64,000 bases of DNA from Micromussa lordhowensis (GCA_964020085.1 OZ026605.1:5384366-5448365), one strand, 5' to 3'. Positions 33,101 to 48,100 are shown, numbered from the stretch's first letter. Made by a program: numbers and translations. The notes: generated by a model from the sequence alone, not told the origin.

Positions 33101-36100
33101 TCCAAACATCTTGTGTGTTATAAGTCAATCGAGGTTTGAGCACAGCAATGGATGGAGTTGCTGAGATAAGGTATATCCTACAAGTTATGTGCTATTTGTT
33201 AGTATCTCCATTGTTTTTGTTAAACAGAAAGCCAAGAAAAGTTAGGGTCACCTCTTTCAGAAGGTTGAAACTTCCGGGCGCCATTAGTTTTGCAATGTGC
33301 ACTTGCTAACTTCAGTGGAATTTTGGTCCTTGCTTTCTTGTTAGTATGGGTAACCGGGGTTGCTGGTCGCTACCTCAGAAAATTAAAGGTCCCTATTTGT
33401 CCATTTTACCTGGACACTCCTGATTGTTACATTCCCTGGTAGTGCTGTCCGATCCCAGTCCACTGCAGTCTTCTCCACCATGTGATGGTGGTGGATTGGT
33501 ACAATTTCTTTTACGCGTCTGATTCCCACCCCCACAAGTCTTTGAGCAATCTCCGTACGGTCCCCAATCTGAGTAACCACCGTTCACTACAAAAATGTAA
33601 AACAATGAAATAACAAAACTGTTTTTACCTGCAGATATCTATTTCTATGTACTGCACCCATTACGCCGTTTACAAAAAAGAACCTCAAGAATTATAGCAT
33701 ATGGCCCACATTCCCTCGATGAAACTCGTATGCAGGGAATCGAGGTAGTTCATCAATAAACTTTCAGTCCAAGATGATGAATACACATGTCATTAGGGAA
33801 GAAATTAGCCATTGAATCATCGCGGAATGGATAAACAGTCATAAATAATCCAACTTGTGAGGAATATAAAACCTGCACACGGACCAACATTTTTTTACGA
33901 TGCTGAATGGTCTCTTAAAATAACATTGTTTTCAGACATCTTGTTTGTTATGACTCAATGGAGGTTTGAGAAGAGCAATGGATGGAGTTGCTGAGATAAG
34001 GTATTTCCTAAAAGGTATGTACTATTTGTTAGTATTTCCGTTGTTTTTGGAAAACAGGAAACCAAGAAAAGGTAGGGTCGCTTCTTTCAGAGGGTTAAAA
34101 CTTCCGGGCGTCATTAGTTTCGCGATGTGCTAACTTCAGTGGAAATTTGATCCTCGCTTTCTTCTTAGTATAGGTGACTGGGATGCCTGGTCGTTACCTC
34201 ATGGAGCTTAACGGTCACTATTTGTCCATTTTACCTGGACACTTCTGATTGTTGCATTCCCTGGTAGTGCTATCGGGTCCCAGTCCTCTGCAGTCTTTTC
34301 CACCATGTGATGGTGGCGGATTGGTACACGTTCTTTTACGAGTCTCTTCCCCACCCCCACAAGTCTTTGAGCAATCTCCGTACGGTCCCCAATCTGAGTA
34401 ACCACCGTTCACTACGAAAATGGAAAAAAATTAAAAAAAAAAACAGTGTTTAACCGCAGCGATCTCTTTCTGTGTAATCTACCCATGGCGAACGTCAAGA
34501 ATTACAGCATATGGCCCATTCCCTCGATGAAACTCGTATGCAGGGAATTTGTGGAGGTGGCGTGGTCGAGTGGTTTAGGGCGCTGGATTTGAAATCTGGA
34601 GGCCCCTGCTTCAAATCCTTCACCCTGGCACTATCTAGATTTGTTCTCGGTAGTCCCGAGTTCAACTCCTCGACCTCGTGCTGCAAATAGCCAACTGGTC
34701 AGCCTCCCACCAGTTGAGATTATGTTCTATTTAAAATATTTGTTTATTTATTTACAGTGTCTTCAATGAGCACAACAGTGCTAAATACATACGACATTTA
34801 AATAAAGTTATTGTTATTACTATTATTATTATTATTTATTATTATTATTATCTAGGTAGTTGAATTGATCAAAATAAACTTTTAGTCCAAGATGATGAAT
34901 ACACATGTCATCAGGGAGAGAATTGCCATTGAATAATCACGGAATGGGTATACAGTCATAAAGAATCCAACTTGCGAGGAATATGAAACGTACAAATGGA
35001 CCACTGTTTTTTACGATGCTGAGGCTGTGGTAAAATGAGAGGGTAGAGAGAGTTTGAAAGATGGGGTATGCAACATAACCAAGAGTCTATAGCTAGATCA
35101 TGGTCTCTTAACATAACGAAGCTTCCAAACATATTTTGCGTTATGAGTCAATGGAGTTGTGAGCACAGCAATGGATGGAGTTGCTGAGATAAGGTATTTG
35201 CTATAAGTTATGTGCTATTTGTTAGTATCTCCATTGTTTTTGTTAAACAGGAATCCAACAAAAGTTAGGGACACTTTTTTCAGAAGGTTGGAAGTTTCGG
35301 GCGCAATTAGTGTCGCGATGTGCTAACTTCAGTGGAATTTTGGTCCTTGCTTTCTTTTTAGTATGGGTGACTGGGATGCCTGATCGTGACCTCATGGAAT
35401 TGAACCGCTATTTGTTTATTTTACCTGGACATTTCTGATTGTTACATTCCCTGGTAGTGCTATCGGGTCCCAGTCCTCTGCAGTCTTCTCCACCATGTGA
35501 TGGTGGTGGATTGGTACACGTTCTTTTACGCGTCTGATTCCCACCCCCACAAGTCTTTGAGCAATCTCCGTACGGTCCCCAATCTGAGTAACCACCGTTC
35601 ACTGCGAAAATAGAAAAATGAAAGAACAAAACTGTGTTCATCGCGCGGAGATATCTTTCTGTATACTCTACCCATGGCGCCGTTAACAAAAACGAACATC
35701 AAGAATTACAGCATATGGCCCATTCCCTCGATGAAACTCGTATGCAGGGAGTCGAGGTAGTTGAATTCATCAAAATAAACATTCAGTACAAGATGATGAA
35801 TACACATGTCGTGAGGGAGGGAATTAGCCATTGAATCATCACGGGAAGGCGTTTGACCTATGGGGTATGCAACATAACCAAGAGTCTAGATCATGGTCTC
35901 TTGACATAACATAGCTTCCAAACATCTTGTGGATGATTCAATGGAGTTGTGAGCAGGGCAAAGGAGAGGAGTTGAAACTTTCGGGCGCCATTGTTTCGCG
36001 CTGTGTTAACGTCAGTGGAATTTTGATGCTTGCTTTCTTCTTAGTATGGGTGACCGGGGTTGCTAGTCGTTACCTCAGGAAATTAACGGTCACTATTTGT

Positions 36101-39100
36101 CCATTTTACCTGGACACTCCTGATTGTTACATTCCCTGGTAGTGCTGTCGGATCCCAGTCCACTGCAGTCTTCTCCACCATGTGATGGTGGTGGATTGGT
36201 ACAATTTCTTTTACGCGTCTGATTCCCACCCCCACAAGTCTTTGAGCAATCTCCGTACGGTCCCCAATCTGAGTAACCACCGTTTACTACGAAAATGTAA
36301 AACAATGAAATAACAAAACTTTGTTTTCCCGCGGAGATCTCTTTCTAAGTACTGTACCCATGGCGCCGTTTACGAGAACATCGAGAAAAGATTTAAGGAA
36401 ATAATAAACAAGCGTTAAAAATCCAGTAAAAGGTTCAAAATTCAAATACATTGAATAAAAAGGTAGGTTAAATGTCTTTTAGAAAAATGTGAAAGAAATG
36501 TGGAATTTTGTTTTCTGCTTTCCTCTTAGTATGGGTGACTGGGATGCCTGGTCGTTAGCTCATGGAACTTAACGGTCACTATTTGTCTATTTTACCTGGA
36601 CACTCCTGATTGTTACATTCCCTGGTAGTGCTGTCCGATCCCAGTCCACTGCAGTCGTCTCCACCATGTGATGGTGGTGGATTGGTACACGTTCTTTTAC
36701 GCGTCTGATTTCCACCCCCACAAGTCTTTGAGCACGCTCCGTACGGTCCCCAATCTGAGTAACCACCGTTCACTACGAAAATGGAAAGAAAACAATTTAA
36801 TAAAAAAACTGTTTACCTGCAGAGATGTCTTTCAACGTGCTGTACCGATGGCGCCGTTTGCAATAGAATTGAGAAAAGATTCAAATAAAAAATTAAAAGA
36901 GTTTTGAATATGCAGTCAACGGGTAAAAATTAAAATAAGTGGTATAAAAAGGTAAGTTAAATGTGTATTGGAAAATTGTGAAAGAAATGTTTCAAGGCAA
37001 TACTTTGAAATCATACGGAATAGTGTTTCACAACCTTCTTCCTCAAACACTGGGCAAAGGAAAAGGCATAGGCTCGGCGTTTTCTGTTTTCAGCCTACCG
37101 TACAAGTGGTACTTTTAGCTCTTCATAATCGTACAAATGGGCCATGGTGTTTTTACAGTACTGGGACTGTGGTAGTATGATAGGCTGGAAGGGTTTGATG
37201 GATGGTGTATAACCAAGAGTCTAGATCATGGTTTCATGACATAATACAGATTGCAAACATCTAGTGCGTTATGAGTCGATGCAGTTGTGAGCACGGCAAT
37301 GGATGGAGAAAGGGTATTTGCTACAAACCCTGTGCTATTTGTGAGTACTTCCATTATTTTTGTTAAACAGGAAACTAAGATAAATAAGGGTCGCTTCTCT
37401 CATTCCGTCAAAACTTTCGGGCGCCATTAGTTTCGCTATATGCTAACTTTATTAAAATTTTGATGCTTTCTTCTTGGGATGGGTGACTGGGGTTGGTGGT
37501 CCTCATAGAACTTGACGGTCACTATTTGTCCATTTTACCTGGACACTCCTGATTGTTACATTTCCTGGCAGTAGTGTCGGATCCTAGTCCACTGCAGTCG
37601 TCTCCACCATGTAATGGTGGTGGATTAGTACACGTTCTTTTACGCGTCTGATTTCCACCCCCACAAGTCCTTGAGCAATTTCCGTATGGCCCCCATTCTG
37701 AGTAACCACCATTCACTACGAAAATGTAAAACAATAAAATAACAAAACTGTGTTTTCCTGTAGAGATCTCTTTCTAAGTATTGTACCCATGGCGCCCTTT
37801 ACGAGAACATTAAGAAAAGAATTAAGCAAATAATAAGAAAGTGCTAAAAATCCAGTAAGTTCAGTGGAATTTTGATGCTTGCTTTCTTCTTAGTGGTGGG
37901 GGCGCGATGGCCTCATGGTTAGTGCGCTCGACTCTGGAGCGAGCGCTCCGGGCTCGAGCCCTGGCCGGGGACATTGTGTTTTGTTCTTGGGCAAGACACT
38001 TCACTCTCACAGTGCCTCTCTCCACCCAGGTGTATAAATGGGATACTTGCCAATTTAATGCTGGGGGTAACCCTGCGATGGACTAGCATATCATCCAGGG
38101 GGGAGTAGAAATACTCCTAGTCGCTTCATGCTACAGAAACCGGGATAAGCTCCGGCCTGATCAGCCACTAGGCTCGTATGCAGACTTTACCTTACTTTAC
38201 CTTTCTTCTTAGTATGGGTGACCGGAGTTGCTGGTCGTTATGTCATGGAATTTGACAATCACTTCTTGTCCACTTTACCTGGACACTCCTGATTGTTACA
38301 TTCCCTGGTAGTGATGTCGGGTCCTAGTCCTCTGCAGTCTTGACCACCATGTGCTGGTGGTGGATTGGTACACGTTCTTTTACGCGTCTGATACCCACCC
38401 CCACAAGTCTTTGAGCAATCTCCGTACGGTCCCCAATCTGAGTAACCACCGTTCACTACGAAAATGTAAAACAATGAAATAACAAAACTGTGTTTTCCTG
38501 TAGAGATCTCTTTCTAAGTATTGTACCCATGGCGCCGTTTACGAGACCATTAAGAAAAGAATTAAGCAAATAATAAGAAAGTGCTAAAAATCCAGTAAGT
38601 TCAGTGGAATTTTGATGCTTGCTTTCTTCTTAGTGGTGGGGGCGCGATGGCCTCATGGTTAGTGCGCTCGACTCTGGAGCGAGCGCTCCGGGCTCGAGCC
38701 CTGGCCGGGGACATTGTGTTTTGTTCTTGGGCAAGGCACTTCACTCTCACAGTGCCTCTCTCCACCCAGGTGTATAAATGAGATACTTGCCAATTTAATG
38801 CTTGGGGTAACCCTGCGATGGACTAACATATCATCCAGGGGGGAGTAGAAATACTCCTAGTCGCTTCATGCTACAGAAACCGGGATAAGCTTCGGCCTGA
38901 TCAGCCACTAGGCTCGTATGCAGACTTTACCTTACTTTACCTTTCTTCTTAGTATGGGTGACCGGAGTTGCTGGTCGTTATGTCATGGAATTTGACAATC
39001 ACTTCTTGTCCACTTTACCTGGACACTCCTGATTGTTACATTCCCTGGTAGTGCTGTCGGGTCCCAGTTTTCTGCAGTCTTGACCACCATGTGCTGGTGG

Positions 39101-42100
39101 TGGATTGGTACACGTTCTTTTACGCGTCTGATACCCACCCCCACAAGTCTTTGAGCAATCTCCGTACGGTCCCCAATCTGAGTAACCACCGTTCACTACG
39201 AAAATGTAAAACAGTGAAATAACAAAACTGTGTTTACCCGCAGAGATCTCTTTCTTTGTATTGTACCCATGGCGCTGTTTACGAGAACAATGAGAAAAGA
39301 TTTAAGCAAATAATAAACAAGTGTTAAAAATCCAGTAAAAGGCTCAAAATTCAAATAGGTCGTATAAAAAGTGAGGTTAAATGTTTCTTGGAAAAGTATG
39401 AAAGAAAAGTTCCAAGGCAACACCTCAAGTCGTCCGGAGTAGTGTTTCACAACCTTCTTCCTGGAACACTGGGTAAAAGGCAAAGACAAAAGCTCGGTTT
39501 TTTGTACTTTTTAACGAAGTAACCTAGAGTGGTTTTCTAAGTTTTAGCCTAGCTCTTCATAATCCTCTACCATTGAATCATCACGGAATGGGTATACAGT
39601 CAAAAAGAATCCAACTTGTGAGGAATGTGAAGCCTGTACACGGACGTCCACTGTTCTGTTTACGATGATGAGGCTGTGGTTTAAGGGGAGGCTAGAGTAG
39701 GTTTGGGAGATGGGGTATGCAACATAACCAAGAGTCTAGATCATGGTCTCTTCATAAAATAGCTTCCAAACATCTTGTGGGTTATGAGTCAATGGAGGTT
39801 TGAGCACAGCAATGGATGGACTTGCTGAGATAAGGTATTTGCTACAAGCTATGCGCTATTTGTTAGTATTTCCGTTACTATTTTTGTTAAACAGGAAGCT
39901 AAGATAAGTTAGGGTCGCTTCTTGCAGAGGCTTAAAACTTTCAGGCGCCATTAGTTTCGCGATGTGCTAACTTCAGCGTAATTTTGGTCCTTGCTTTATT
40001 CTTAGTATGGGTGACTGGGATGCCTGGTCGTTAGCTCATGGAACTTAACGGTCACTATTTGTCCATTTTACCTGGACACTCCTGATTGTTACATTCCCTG
40101 GTAGTGCTGTCCGATCCCAGTCCACTGCAGTCGTCTCCACCATGTGATGGTGGTGGATTGGTACACGTTCTTTTACGCGTCTGATTTCCACCCCCACAAG
40201 TCTTTGAGCACGCTCCGTACGGTCCCCAATCTGAGTAACCACCGTTCACTACGAAAATGGAAAGAAAACAATTTTAATTAAAAAAACTGTTCACCTGCAG
40301 AGATGTCTTTCTACGTGCTGTACCCATGGCGCCGTTTGCAATAAAATTGAGAAAAGAGTCAAATAAATAATAAAAGAGTATTGAATATCCAGTCAACGGG
40401 TAAAAATTAAAATAAGTGGTATAAAAAGGTAACTTAAATGTCTCTTGGAAAATTGTGAAAGAAACGTTTCAAGGCAATACTTTGAAATCATACGGAATAG
40501 TGTTTCACAACCCAGTTCTTCCTCAAACACTGGGCAAAGGAAAAGGCATAGGCTCGGCGTTTTCTGTTTTCAGCCTAGCGTACAAGTGGTACTTTTAGCC
40601 TAGCTCTTCATAATCGTACAAATGGGCCATTGTGTTTTTACAATACTGGGACTGTGGTAGTATGAGAAGCTGGAAGGGTTTGATGGATGGTGTATAACCA
40701 AGAGTCTAGATCATGGTTTCATGACATAACACAGATTGCAAACATCTAGGGCGTTATGAGTCGATGCAGTTGTGAGCACGGCAATGGATGGAGAAAGGGT
40801 ATTTGCTACAAACCCTGTGCTTTTTGTTAGTATTTCCATTATTTTTGTTAAACAGGAAAGTAAGATAAGTTAGGGTCGCTTCTCTCATTCGGTCAAAACT
40901 TTCGGGCGCCATTAGTTTCGCTATATGCTAACTTTATTAAAATTTTGATGCTTTCTTCTTGGGATGGGTGACTGGGGTTGGTGGTCCTCATAGAATTTGA
41001 CGGTCACTATTTGTCCATTTTACCTGGACACTCCTGATTGTTACATTTCCTGGCAGTAGTGTCGGATCCTAGTCCACTGCAGTCTTCTCCACCATGTAAT
41101 GGTGGTGGATTAGTACATGTTCTTTTACGCGTCTGATTTCCACCCCCACAAGTCTTTGAGCAATCTCCGTATGGTCCCCATTCTGAGTAACCACCATTCA
41201 CTACGAAAATGTAAAACAATGAAATAACAAAACTGTGTTTTCCTGTAAAGATCTCTTTCTAAGTATTGTACCCATGGCGCCCTTTACGAGAACATTAAGA
41301 AAAAAATTAAGCAAATAATAAGAAAGTGTTAAAAATCCAGTAAAAGGTTGAAAATTCAAATAGATTGTATAAAAAGGTAGGTTAAATGTCTCATTGGAAA
41401 AATGTTAAATAAATGTTTCAAGACAAAACCTCAAGTCAAACGAAATAGTGTTTCACAACCTTCTTCCTGGAACACTGGGCAAAGGCAAAGGCAAAGGCTC
41501 GGTTGTTTTGTATTTTTCACCAAGTAACCTAGCGTAGGATTCTTATAGTTTTATCCGAGCTCTTCATAATCCTCTCCCAGCCACAGTGGCTCAAGGATCT
41601 TTCTTTCTACGTTTTTATTTAGCATAGCTTATTAGTCTAGCTTTTAGACCAGTTCTTCACAATATTCCTCCCAGCCACTCTGGAAATGGTTTACTACTAA
41701 AACAAACACTAAATAATTACAGCAAATGGCCCATTTCCTCGATTAGACTCGCCTGCAGGGAATTGAGGTAGTTGAATTCATGAAAATAAACATCCACTCC
41801 AATAAACATTTAATCAAATGTGCTATTCCAACAGGAAGCCAAAAAAAAAGTTAAGGTCGCGTCTTTCAGATGGTTGAAATTTTTGGGCGCCATTAGTTTC
41901 GCGATGTGCTAACTTCAGTGGAATTTTGATGCTTGCTTTCTTCTTAGTATGGGTGACCGGGGTTGCTGGTCGTTACTTCAGGGAATTTAACAATCACTAT
42001 TTGTCCATTTTACCTGGACACTCCTGATTGTTACATTCCCTGGTAGTGCTGTCGGGTCCCAGTCTTCTGCAGTCTTGACCACCATGTGCTGGTGGTGGAT

Positions 42101-45100
42101 TGGTACACGTTCTTTTACGCGTCTGATACCCACCCCCACAAGTTTTTGAGCAATTTCCGTACGGTCCCCAATCTGAGTAACCACCGTTCACTACGAAAAT
42201 GTAAAACAATAAAATAACTAGACTGTGTTTACTTGCAGAGATATCTTTCTATGTATTGTACCCATGGCGCTGTTTACGAGAACAATGAGAAAAGATTTAC
42301 GGAAATAAAAAAGTGTTAAAAATCCAGTTTAAATAGATTGTATCATAAGATAGGCTAAATGCCTCCTTGAAAAATGTGAAAGAAATGTTCCAAGGCAACA
42401 CCTCAAGCCTTACGGAATAGTGTTTCACATCCTTCTTCCTGGAACACTGGGCAAAGGCAAAGACTCAGTTTACATATTTTTAACTAGTAACCTAGCGTAG
42501 GATTGTCACTTTTAGCCTAGTTTTTCATAATCCTCTCCCAGCCACACTGGCTGAACGAGGTAGTTGAATTCATCAAAATAAATATTCAGTCCAAGACGAT
42601 GAATACACATGTTATCAGGGAGGAAATTAGTCACTGAATCGTCACGGAATGGGTATACAGTCATAAAGAATCCAACATGTGAGGAATATGAAACCTGCAC
42701 AAGGACCACTGTTTTTTTTTACGATACTGTGGCTGTTGTAAAATGAGAGGGTGGAAGGGGTTTGAGGGATGGGGTATGCAACATAACCAAGAGTCTAGAT
42801 CATGGCCTCTTGACATAACATAGCTTCCAAATATCTTGTGTGTTTCAAGTCAATGGAGTTGTGAGCAGGGTAATAGATGGAGCTGCTGAGATAAGGTATC
42901 TGCTACAAGCTATGTGCTGTTTGTTAGTGTTTCCATTACTGTTGTTAAACTCGAAGCCAAGATAAGTTAGGGTCACTTCTTTCAGAGGCTTAAAACTTTC
43001 GGGCGCCATTAGTTTTGCGATGTGTCAATTCAGTGGAATTTTGGTCCTTGCTGTCTTCTTAGTATTGGTGACCGCGGTTGCTGGTCGTTACCTCTATTTG
43101 TCCACGTTACCTGGACACTCCTGATTGTTGCATTTCCTGGTAGTGCTGTTGGGTCCCAGTTCTTTGCAGTCTTGACCACCATATGATGGTGGTGGATTGG
43201 TACACGTTCTTTTACGTGTCTGATTCCCACCCCCGCAAGTCTTTGAGCAATCTCCGTACGGTCCCCAATCTGAATAACCACCGTTCACTACGAAAATGGG
43301 AAAAAATTAAATAAAAAAAGTGTTTACCTGCAGGGATGTCTATGTACAATACTGTACCCATGGCGCTGTTTCAAATAAAAAAGTATTTAATATCTAGTTA
43401 AAGGATAAAAATTAAAATAACTTGTATAAAAAGGTAGGTTAATTGTCTCTTGGAAAAATGTGAAAGAAATATTTCCAAGGCAACACCTGAAGTCATACGG
43501 AATAGTGTTTCACAACCTTCTTGGAACACTGTGGAAAGGCAAAGGCATAGGCACAGCGTTTTATAGTTTTTAGCCTAGCGTAGGAGTGCTACTTTTAGGC
43601 AAGCTCTTTATAATCCTTTCCCAGTCACACTGGCTGAATGATCTTTCTTTCTATGTTTTTTAGCCTAGCTTAGTTGTCTAGCATTTAGCCTAGCTCTTCA
43701 CAATATCTGGAAAAGGCTTACCACAAAAAAGAACATTAAATAATTATAGCAAATGGCCCATTCCTTTAATGAGACTCGGAATCGAGGTAGTGGTATTCAT
43801 CAAAATAAACATCCAGTCCAAGATGATGAATACACATGACATCAGGGAGGGAACTAGCCATTGAATCATCACGAAATGAGTATATAGTCATAAAGAACCC
43901 AACTTGTGAGGAATATGAAACGTGCAAATGGGCCATTGTGTTTTTACGATACTGGGACTGTGGTAGAATGAGAGGCTGGAAGGGTTTGACGGATGGTGTG
44001 TAACCAAGAGTTTAGATCACGGTCTCTTGACATAACATAGCTTCCAAATATTTGGTGCGTTATGAGTCAATTAAGTTGTGAGCGAGGCATTGGATGGAGC
44101 TGCTGAGATAAGGTATTTGCTACCAGCTATGTGCTATTTGTTAGTATTTCCATTATTTTTGTTAAACAGGAAGCTAAGATAAGTTAGGGTCGCTTCTCTC
44201 AGAAGGTCAAAACTTTCGGGCGTCATTAGTTTCGCGATGTGTCAACTTTAGTGGAATTTTGATGCTTTCTTCTTGGTATGGGTGACTGGGGTTGGTGGTC
44301 GTCACCTCATAGAATTTAAGGGTCACTATTTGTCCATTTTACCTGGACACTCCTGTTTGTTGCATTTCCGGGTATTTCTGTCGCGTCCCAGTTCACTGCA
44401 GTCCTTTCCACCATGTGATGGTGGTGGATTCGTACACGTTCTTTTACGCGTCTTTTTCCCACCCCCACAAGTCTTTGAGCACGCTCCGAACGGTCCCCAA
44501 TTTGAGTAGCCACCGTTTACTACGAAAATGTAAAAAAATATACAAAAATAACAAAACTGTGTTTACCTGCAGATATCTCTTTCTATGTACTCTACCTATG
44601 GCGCTTTTTGAGAAAAGATTAAAAAAAGAAAAAGTCTATTAAAAAAAAGTATTCAAATCCAGTGGAACGATCAAAATTGAAGTAGCTTGTATAATAAGAT
44701 AGGTTAAAAGTCTCTTGGAAAAAAGGGTGAAAGAAATGTTCCAAGGGAACACGCAAAGTCCCACGGAATAGTTTTTCACAGCCTTCTTGGAATACCTTTT
44801 ACTTATAGCCTAGGTTTTCATGGTGACTTTTGACTTCTTTTGTATACTTTTTTAGCATAGCTGTCCACTATATACTTTCCCAGCCAAACTGTCCGAAAGA
44901 TCTTTCTTTCTACGATATTTAGCCTAGCTCAGGAACTTACCTTCTGTCTAGCATTCGTCGCTCCGAGTTTTAGAGTAAAATCGAGACCTTTTATAGCTCC
45001 CGGCGGGAGCGAAGATAGAAGGACGCACCAGCAGGCTTTTTTAACTATCGGGCTATCATGCTTTGTACAAGGAGGCAAAGCAAACCAGGCAAAAATATGA

Positions 45101-48100
45101 CACTTTTAAAAAATGACGTGCTAGAAGTATGGCGTACTTGTTCAACATTCAGCAAAATAACTCTACCAAGATAAAGATAGAGCACAAAGCAGCACAAAGG
45201 AGTGTATAAAAATATAGTCTATGAGAAATATGGCATTATCTAGTGAGAATGAAGCAATCGGCATTTTATTCATTTTAAAACATCGTACATTATTTTTAAA
45301 CAAAATCTCTAAAACATTGGCAAAATAGTTGCCTCGAATGGTTTCGCGTTGCCTCGCGCTCAATAAAGACGTCCCATGCGGATTCAATGTCTGGTTATTA
45401 AATTATGTTTCAGTTTAATTAATTTAATGACATGTACGTAACACCTTTCTCTCGCCTATCTCGGCATCAGCTTACGGCGCCTGCTGAGAATTTTTTTCTC
45501 GGGAAAAGCTCGTCATGATGTTCCTCCCCTGGGCCCCCTGGGAAAGGCTTTTTGTGCATGTTCTTGTCTAGTAGTTTGTGGAGGTGCCAGAATTTGAAGT
45601 CGCTCATAAGATGATCGAAACGTAGTCGAAAATACTTGACAATGTTCATATCCTTACCTGGACAATCCTGATTGTTGCATTCGCTGGTAGTGCTGTCAGG
45701 TCCCAGTCCACTGCAATCTTTTCCCCCGTTTGTAAGTATTTATATTTTACCCTCGAATGTCGCAACTGTGTAGATCTGTTCAGTTCCCCTATCGGTCTAA
45801 AATCCTGCTTAGGCTAAATATGTAATGACCGCGTTCAATTTCAAAGGAAGACACGAAAAATAGACCATTTCCGATATATTAAAATTCTAACATGGCTCCG
45901 AGGCTTAGGGGAATAAAACAAAAGAAATTAATTATTCATCCCTCAACCTCGATGTCATTTCTTTTGTTTTATTCCCCCAAGCCTCGGAGCCAAGTTAGAA
46001 TTTTAATATATCGGAAATGGTCTATTAGCCATTGCGGTTCTCGTACTCCAAAATACGTAGAACTTGGTCATTTCGCGTTGTTGTTTTGTAGAGGACGGCA
46101 AAGAAATGTACAGAGAATCAAAACTCACGTGCAGAACCATTGTTCTGCTCATTAAACCTTTTGTTTGCTGACGTTCTCGTTGCCGTCGCCGTCGTGATTT
46201 GCTAAAACTCCCTAATTACGTCAAGAGGACGGAGTTTGATGAAATCTTTGACAAATTCATTGCTTGCATCTCGAATTAAGAATACATTCCTTAAAAATAT
46301 ATAAGCAGGCAGGCAAAATTTACTTATGATGCCCAGAAAATGGCTCAGAAATTGCTTCAAACGATGCATTTAAAAGCTGCATGTTAACTGACAACACTCT
46401 TTGCGAAATCTCGCGTACAGTGTACCATCAGTACGACGTCAAAGAGTTAGGAAATTGAAAGTTAGCAACAGTGAGTCCTTGATAATTATTTGACTATGGA
46501 ATTTTGCACTTTGTCTGTGTTAGTTGATCGAAAGTCAATCACATCTGGGTCAATAGCGGCAGATATGAATGTAGAAGAGATGAGCCAGTACAGAAGGATA
46601 GGGATAGGTTAAGGTAACAAACTAGTTGTCCAACCCTATTAATAGGATATGTTCGGGTTCTCCTAGGACTTTGTACAATAAATGTGGTCCATATTACTAA
46701 CTATAAGAACATTATTGAAGATTCTTACTTGCTTTACACCCGTACAGCTCTACACGCAATGAGATTCGAATATGCCAGTCCTCAGGAATGATTCTTATGG
46801 ACCTTGTGGTAATTGGTGGAATCAGGTCATTTTTGACAACACTGTCTTTATCGTTGTTGGCTAGGAAAATCTTAAAAACAATAGCTGTTTAGTGACAGTT
46901 ACATTTTGTCACTGTAACATTGTAGAAAACCTAGACTGCGTGTATTATTTAACGAATATCTCAGCATTTCTGCACAAACTTGAGTGATGACCAATCGAAG
47001 CACGTGCAATTTCTTGCAATTTTTTTTAACCATTTTAAAGGATACTCACTACTTGCCGTGTCTGTATTTTGAGAAGCTGAAGTTCTTCAATGGATTTTTA
47101 CCACTTTTTAGATCAGATATTTACTGACTGTAATTACCACTTAATACTTTAAATTCCGTCTACCGAAATTCTTGCCTAGGATGTCACAAAACGCTCCCGT
47201 CAAAAGGAGGAGCGTTCGGGCGCGGAGAGACTACCAAAATTCTTGACTAATGGTATTCATTCGATTGTCAATCACACTTGGATAAGTTAACTGTACGTGT
47301 CCCCCTGTAGGGACAGTCGGCAGCTAGCAGTTACAGCACGGATATAAAGTCGTTCTATTGTATTGTATAGTCATTCCCAAATTATTTACCTTGGTATGTG
47401 TTTCTGGTTGGTATTGCTGGAGGTAGCCGCGGTCATCGATATGTCGAAGTATGTAACTCTTGACATAATAAGGCGCATCATAAAACCCCTGTGTTGCTAT
47501 GCCAGTAACTTGCGTGTCTGTTCCAAAATTGATCTGTAGCCACTGACGATGATCACTCGAGGCTGGTATCCAGCCTCCAAAACGTCTAACTGTTCCCTTA
47601 TAGTGAAGCCTAGCATTTCCAGGAGCGTACAATAAAGTCGTAGATGCCAGCGTGGAGGAGGCTGTTATATCGGAATTTGGTATTAACTTACTTTGCATCC
47701 CTAGTGGATCCTTACAACTGACCTCTTGAGGTATTTGAAAACCTAGGAAAACAACGCGGGAAAACTGAAGGCTGTTGTTGTACCTGAAAAGAATATCTTT
47801 GACAACAAAAATAAAAGTCGACGCCAAAAGAAAAAATACAGGCATGGAAGGTATTAACGGACAAAGAGTACTACAGCCATCGCTAATGTTGGTGACACTG
47901 CTACTGATAGGGCCGCTTCAGCTGCCTCTGCCTACTACCACGACCTTAACAGCTCCGTACCTGATTTACAACCATAGAAGTCAGCCCTCAATGAAATCCA
48001 GTTATGGTATTCCAATGGATTGATTCGGATGTAGCGTGCAATAATAGGATTCTTTAGCTTGTGACTCACAATTGAGAATTGATCCTTATTCCCTTTAAAT

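Noticed and set aside
37895..37970. tRNA-like heads at 37895, 38635, 49748 and 34549 as tRNA genes
   Set aside because: Stems are imperfect, each is followed by a SINE body, and target-site duplications are visible, so they are SINE heads.
33383..43281. Repeated minus-strand frames reading [18 protein letters not shown] in a second phase through many TSP1 exons
   Set aside because: They are the alternative frame of conserved TSP1 exons; they recur only because the DNA repeats, and the TSP1 frame explains the exon borders and cysteines.
31372..44519. TSP1 array as a CRISPR-like or satellite array
   Set aside because: Repeats are coding exons with splice sites, unequal spacing and conserved cysteines; this is a eukaryotic exon array.
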